This document shows positions 17,171-20,546 of a stretch of 20,546 nt of DNA, piece by piece (position 1 is the first letter of the stretch; each line of letters begins with the position of its first letter). This DNA is from JBOFFC01 sp051648405 (lineage in GTDB: Bacteria; Planctomycetota; Planctomycetia; Pirellulales; Lacipirellulaceae). Where the stretch lies: contig JBOFFC010000143.1 of assembly GCA_051648405.1 (NCBI GenBank), forward strand, positions 1 to 20,546. The letters run 5' to 3'. The notes under the pieces were generated by a model. It saw only the letters and a program-made list of their open reading frames with translations. It made no database searches and had not been told where the DNA came from. A program made the translations under genes and the position numbers.

Positions 17171-18874
17171 TCAGGCGTTGCTGGGCTGCGGCTTGGCTCC
17201 GGGCTTCTTCTTTTTCTGTTCGTCGAGATCTACGCTGAGAAACTTCGCAGCGACCTGTTTTTCCAGTTCGCCGAAGCCCTGGCCCGTGTCTTTTCGGGAC
17301 TCTCGATCCGTCTTGGTGTACTTGTCGATTACGCCGTTCTTCGAATCGGCTTTCCATAGGTTGTACGCAGGGCGCCAAAGCATCACCTCCTCGACGCTGT
17401 CCGGAAGTTTGTCGTCAACCGTGTTCAGACCGTACTGCTGGATGAACTCCTCGATGGTCATTGCGGCGGGATTGTCGGGGTCACTGGCCTTTTGTTCCTT
17501 CTTGTACCGCGCGTAGGCGTCCTCCATTGCTTTGATGTTCTCGTCCACGACCTTGTTGCCGTCAATGTCACCAGCCGAAATGAACGGGCCGTCAGTCGCA
17601 TACGAATCGTAGCCCGTTGCTTCCCCAGGCTTGTGGTGGAACTCGTGCGTGAGCTCAAACGGACGCGCGACCCCGTCTTTTCCGACGACGTCTATCGCAT
17701 CGCTTTCGAGAGAGCCTTTCTTGGCGTGCCCGGCGGCCGACCGGCGAAACCCAAGCTTGCAGTCAGCTTGAAGCGCGGCGAGCAACTCAGAGTCACCCTT
17801 TTCGGCTTCAAACGCATCGACGATCGTCTTAACTTCTTTCTCGAAGGACGACTCGGCTTTACCTTCGAGGACGGACTTGTCCGTGTGCTCGTCTTCCAAG
17901 CGAGGCGAGATTGTCAGCTCGTCCAGGTGCTTATGAAGCGGCTGCTGCGCACCTTCGACTTTGACGATTTTTTTCAGGAACCGAACGAGCTTCTGCGTGT
18001 GATCCGCGAGGTTGGTGGTTTCGCTATGGAAGCCGAAGTAAACGGTCAGACGGAGCGCTTTTCCCTTGAGCGCCAGGCGTCGGACGATCGTCGTCGCGTT
18101 CTTGTACGGGTCCTGGTCCTTGCTGAAGTGCGGCGCGAACGCGAGCGTCGCAGTCCCCTCGTACTGAACTAGGACGTCCGCAAGATTCTTCACGCTGTTG
18201 CGGTTGAAGTCCGAGAGGAAGAGCGCATGGAGGCCCTTCTCGAGGGGCGCGCCGGGAACGGGTGCTTGGTCTTGTGGCGGCGCCGGTGATCCTGGCATCG
18301 TGTCGTTCCCAGCCACGTCAACCTGGGCGGGAGCGATTTGCGCGGCCTCAGCCCCGCCCGTCTTCCGATGCGCGTCCGCCACCGCCGCGGCAGCCTGGCG
18401 GTACTTCCGCTGATCGGCCCTCTTCTGGACGGCGTTCAAAAGCGCGCGGAGGCCCTTCTCTCGCGGGTCGGCGCTGGCGCCCCAGCGGTCGGCGGTGGCG
18501 TGCAGCTCCTCCAGCTTCTGAGCCGCCGCCTCCCACTCTTGCCACGCGACCTCCGCTTTGGCGCCGCTCTCCTCGGCCACCCCTGCGGTCTTCTGAGAGG
18601 CGGCAAGCACCTTGCCTCTCGACTGCATAGCCGCGGAGGCATCGGCGCCGTCGGCGCGCCGCGAAACGCCTTGGTAGGCCGCGATCAGCTTTTCGCGCTG
18701 CCCCAGGAGCTCGCTGCGACTCTCCGGGTCCCCCTTGGTGGCGGCGCGCCGCAACGCCGCGTTGATCCGCTTCAGGCCGCGGCGGAAGTCCGAAGAGAAC
18801 GCCTCCGAGTCGGCGCCTTTGGCCTTGGATTCGGCGTCGCCAACTCCCCACAGTTCGCGAAGGCCTCGGCTCAT
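17171..18874 (-). CDS. Protein of unknown function: helical N-terminus, Pro-rich linker, domain with HEFHH motif
   Basis: 567 residues, not assigned to a family. Residues ~1-175 are rich in Ala, Glu, Lys and Arg with heptad-like spacing (coiled-coil or helical bundle). Residues ~190-212 are a Pro/Ala/Gln linker. From ~213 the pattern changes to alternating strands and helices: ATLAFAPHF, LRLTVYFGFHS, DELTISPRLEDE, DCKLGFRRSA, FELTHEFHH, and VEEVMLWRPAYNLW. This suggests an alpha/beta (TIM-barrel-like) domain. Within it H410-E411-F-H-H414 fits the HExxH zinc-peptidase motif, with E445 as a possible third ligand, but it could equally be an active-site strand of a barrel. The tail is Lys/Pro-rich. 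There is no signal peptide or membrane segment. The ATG at 18874 has a GGGGG run 8 nt upstream. Codon use is less GC-extreme than in the core genes. It stands alone between repeats and a toxin-antitoxin pair. Confidence 0.85.
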   Translation of the reverse strand: MSRGLRELWGVGDAESKAKGADSEAFSSDFRRGLKRINAALRRAATKGDPESRSELLGQREKLIAAYQGVSRRADGADASAAMQSRGKVLAASQKTAGVAEESGAKAEVAWQEWEAAAQKLEELHATADRWGASADPREKGLRALLNAVQKRADQRKYRQAAAAVADAHRKTGGAEAAQIAPAQVDVAGNDTMPGSPAPPQDQAPVPGAPLEKGLHALFLSDFNRNSVKNLADVLVQYEGTATLAFAPHFSKDQDPYKNATTIVRRLALKGKALRLTVYFGFHSETTNLADHTQKLVRFLKKIVKVEGAQQPLHKHLDELTISPRLEDEHTDKSVLEGKAESSFEKEVKTIVDAFEAEKGDSELLAALQADCKLGFRRSAAGHAKKGSLESDAIDVVGKDGVARPFELTHEFHHKPGEATGYDSYATDGPFISAGDIDGNKVVDENIKAMEDAYARYKKEQKASDPDNPAAMTIEEFIQQYGLNTVDDKLPDSVEEVMLWRPAYNLWKADSKNGVIDKYTKTDRESRKDTGQGFGELEKQVAAKFLSVDLDEQKKKKPGAKPQPSNA

Positions 18875-19187
18875 GGGACTACCCCCTGCATGGTTCCGAT
18901 TGCAAAACGGACACTCCTACCTGCAGAACGACGTGCGAAGCGCCCCCGCGCGCTATCCCGGACGGATTTTCGGCGACGCGGTTCTATCTTCAAGCTGGCA
19001 GCACGGCGGGCGGGAACCCGCAGCAATTTGCGAGGGCTCGCGTCCGTGGGGCCCACCAACAGACAGCGAGCTCACGCCTGCGTCGGCCGCAGCCTTCAAG
19101 GCACAACTCCGCGTTCGCGTCGGTCGATGCACCGGGTGCAGGCGAACTGGCCGAACCATGCCCCCTCGCCAGCAAGCGAGCGCCACG
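18875..19187. other. Gap between the toxin gene and the 567-residue protein gene
   Basis: 313 nt with no gene I can support. It holds a short hairpin GCGAG-GG-CTCGC (19030-19041) and a GCGGG...CCCGC-like stretch near 19007-19021, neither followed by a T-run. No clear promoter for the minus-strand gene to the left was found. Open frames crossing it on the plus strand are of the kind expected by chance in GC-rich DNA. Confidence 0.6.
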
Positions 19188-19577
19188 TCACTTCCAGACG
19201 CGATCGACGCCGTAAGCATCCAGGGCTGCGTCGGAACTAACGATCGACATCCCCTCAATTGTCGCTTGAGCGACGAGCAGTCGGTCGAAAGGGTCGCGGT
19301 GGTGGTGCGACAAGCCCACCAATTCCTGAACGTGCCGGAGCTCGATCGGTAGGATCGAGAAGCCGTTCCCTTCCACGGCCGCGGCGAAGAACTCGTCAAG
19401 CCTGCCAGGGACGGAGTACTTCCCGAGCGACACCTTGATCGTCGTCTCCCAGAAGCTGGCCGGGCTGATCCATTTCGTGTGGTCGGCCGATTCGATCGCG
19501 TCGCGAGCTGCAAGCGACAGCCGTGGCTCTCCCAAAGCGAACCAGAGAAGCGAGTGCGTGTCGAGCAGCAGCTTCAA
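19188..19577 (-). CDS. PIN-domain toxin of a type II toxin-antitoxin pair (VapC-like)
   Basis: 129 residues. PIN-domain acidic residues are in place: D6 in LLLDTHSLLWF, E44 in SPASFWETTIK, D95/D98 in HRDPFDRLLVAQA and D116 in IVSSDAAL. This predicts a Mg-dependent RNase that cleaves a specific RNA and stops growth when free of antitoxin. The start is TTG 19577, which overlaps the antitoxin stop as TTGA (19577-19574); no ATG or GTG precedes the first strand LKLLLD. The frame is open further upstream into the antitoxin gene, but those residues are not PIN-like. It is the second cistron after the antitoxin, the normal order. Confidence 0.9.
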   Translation of the reverse strand: MKLLLDTHSLLWFALGEPRLSLAARDAIESADHTKWISPASFWETTIKVSLGKYSVPGRLDEFFAAAVEGNGFSILPIELRHVQELVGLSHHHRDPFDRLLVAQATIEGMSIVSSDAALDAYGVDRVWK

Positions 19578-19801
19578 GGCACGTACTCCGCGAAGTCCGC
19601 GAGGTGCTCGTCGTCCTCCGTGTTGACGACGAGCATTCCCTTGCAAGCGCCGAATCGAGGCGTTGCCAGCGGAGCGGGGAGCGACGACAGCACGGCAACC
19701 GGCCGGTCGCGATCGACGATCGTGACCGAGGCCCCGGCACTCAAACCCGCGATGAGGTCGCGGAGCCCGACTTGGGCGACGCAGATGTCCACGACTTCCA
19801 T
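19574..19801 (-). CDS. Phd/YefM-type antitoxin paired with the PIN toxin
   Basis: 75 residues. The N-terminus follows the Phd fold: a first strand (MEVVDICVAQVGLRDLIAGL), then ASVTIVDRDRPVAVLSSL, the strand pattern of 'V.I...G.PVA.L'. The short C-terminus (KGMLVVNTEDDEHLADFAEYV) is the acidic toxin-binding tail. Known antitoxins of this type bind the toxin and repress their own promoter. GGAG lies 8 nt upstream of ATG 19801. It begins 48 nt after the mutase stop on the same strand, so it may be read through from that gene; a TAGGAT overlapping the mutase stop could be its own -10. Confidence 0.85.
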   Translation of the reverse strand: MEVVDICVAQVGLRDLIAGLSAGASVTIVDRDRPVAVLSSLPAPLATPRFGACKGMLVVNTEDDEHLADFAEYVP

Positions 19802-19849
19802 CGTTCAGTCTCCGTATTGCGGGCGCTGCGGGACCTTGCTACCCCCATC

Positions 19850-20546
19850 CTACCCCCCCACCACCCGCCCCGCCTCCTCACAAACCGCCACCGCGTCGGC
19901 CAGCTCCGGCGCCTCGGCCACCAGGCGGACGATCGGCTCGGTGTTGCTCGCGCGGACCAGCAGCCATTTGCGCTCGGCGGACCAGTCGATGCGCAGGCCG
20001 TCTTGGCGGCTCGTCATCGTGCCGGGGAAGTGCCGCTCGAGCGCGTCGAGGGCGGCCGGCACGCGCTCGGCGGCGAGCGTGATCTTGGTCTTGTGGATCG
20101 CGTAACGCGGAAGCTCGTCGGCCAGCTCGGCGACCGTCCTCTCGCGGGCGGCCATCGCGTCGAGCACCATCGCCATCCCCACGAAACTGTCGCGGACGAA
20201 GACCACCGCCGGGTGGATCACGCCGCCGGCGCCTTCGCCCCCCAGGACCGCGTTGCAGGTGAGCATCGCATCGACGACGTTCGCCTCGCCGACCGCCGAG
20301 CGGATGAACGGCTGGCCGTGTCGCTCGGCCAGGTCCTGCGTGACACGGCTGCTCGAGCAGTTGCTAACCACCGGGCCCGGGGCGCTGCGGAGCTGGTGAT
20401 CGACGCACAGGGCGAGCGTCAGCTCCTCGCCGAGGTAGCGCCCGGCGGCGTCGACGATCGCCAGGCGGTCGGCGTCGGGGTCCTGAGCGAAGCCGACGGC
20501 CGCGCCCGAGGCGGCCACCATCGCCGAGAACCGTTGCAGGTTTGCC
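19850..20546 (-). CDS. Phosphohexomutase, phosphoglucosamine mutase type (5' end cut off by window)
   Basis: The last 231 residues of an alpha-D-phosphohexomutase of the usual ~450. The metal-binding loop DPDADR lies in GFAQDPDADRLAIVD near 20465-20482. The sugar-binding loop is GGEGAGGVIHP, where the family has GEGNGG. The phosphate-binding loop is RASNTEPIVRLVAEA near 19925-19955. VGEANVVDAML is also characteristic of the branch annotated as phosphoglucosamine mutase in archaea and planctomycetes. The likely reaction is glucosamine-6-phosphate to glucosamine-1-phosphate, directly after GlmS. Phosphomannomutase activity cannot be excluded, because the catalytic Ser and domain 1 are outside the window. 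Confidence 0.93.
   Translation of the reverse strand, partial: ANLQRFSAMVAASGAAVGFAQDPDADRLAIVDAAGRYLGEELTLALCVDHQLRSAPGPVVSNCSSSRVTQDLAERHGQPFIRSAVGEANVVDAMLTCNAVLGGEGAGGVIHPAVVFVRDSFVGMAMVLDAMAARERTVAELADELPRYAIHKTKITLAAERVPAALDALERHFPGTMTSRQDGLRIDWSAERKWLLVRASNTEPIVRLVAEAPELADAVAVCEEAGRVVGG

Noticed and set aside
18200..18470. Internal repeat EKGL-x-AL in the 567-residue protein (residues ~139 and ~212)
   Set aside because: Only about seven residues match and shared DNA is about 13 nt; too short to support a duplication.
19005..19045. tRNA-like arms near GCGGG...CCCGC
   Set aside because: No GTTCRA T-loop, anticodon arm or acceptor pairing could be assembled.

Overview
The window is a GC-rich stretch of bacterial chromosome. 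A planctomycete, most likely of the Pirellulales, fits best: there is a DUF1559-like protein (a planctomycete hallmark family), a Gram-negative-type KDO activation gene, a secreted orphan protein, and a site-2 protease with the short C-terminal helical tail seen in planctomycete membrane proteases. The lineage is inferred from protein character only; there is no rRNA here.

Left part (1-4360, minus strand): an SOS mutasome cassette imuA-imuB-dnaE2 in the usual order and tightly packed. imuA overlaps imuB by 83 nt and one base separates the imuB stop from the dnaE2 start. A perfect 7-bp inverted repeat with a GAAC-N4-GTTC core lies between a plausible -35 and -10 upstream of imuA, so LexA control is likely. 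dnaE2 runs off the left edge.

Middle part (4485-15377): mostly housekeeping genes. In order: a secreted protein of unknown function (+); kdsB (-); glmS (+); a site-2 zinc protease (+); a GAF/HD-GYP signalling protein (+); ygfZ coupled by an ATGA overlap to a LarA-like gene (-); and a divergent phosphoglycerate kinase homologue (+). Convergent pairs are very close (4 and 8 bp apart). The kdsB/glmS divergent region holds a large inverted repeat and a 14-bp palindrome.

Right part (15378-19850): an accessory segment with visibly lower GC. It begins with heptamer tandem repeats that supply the pgk-like stop codon. Two direct copies (about 90% identical by hand alignment) of a roughly 197-bp element then flank a membrane protein with a DUF1559-like domain. 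Next come a 567-residue protein of unknown function, with a coiled-coil-like N-terminus and a possible HExxH motif, and a type II toxin-antitoxin pair (Phd-like antitoxin, PIN toxin). The core resumes with the 3' part of a phosphoglucosamine-mutase-type gene that runs off the right edge. With glmS, this points to UDP-GlcNAc supply. No tRNA, rRNA, CRISPR array or transposase gene was seen.
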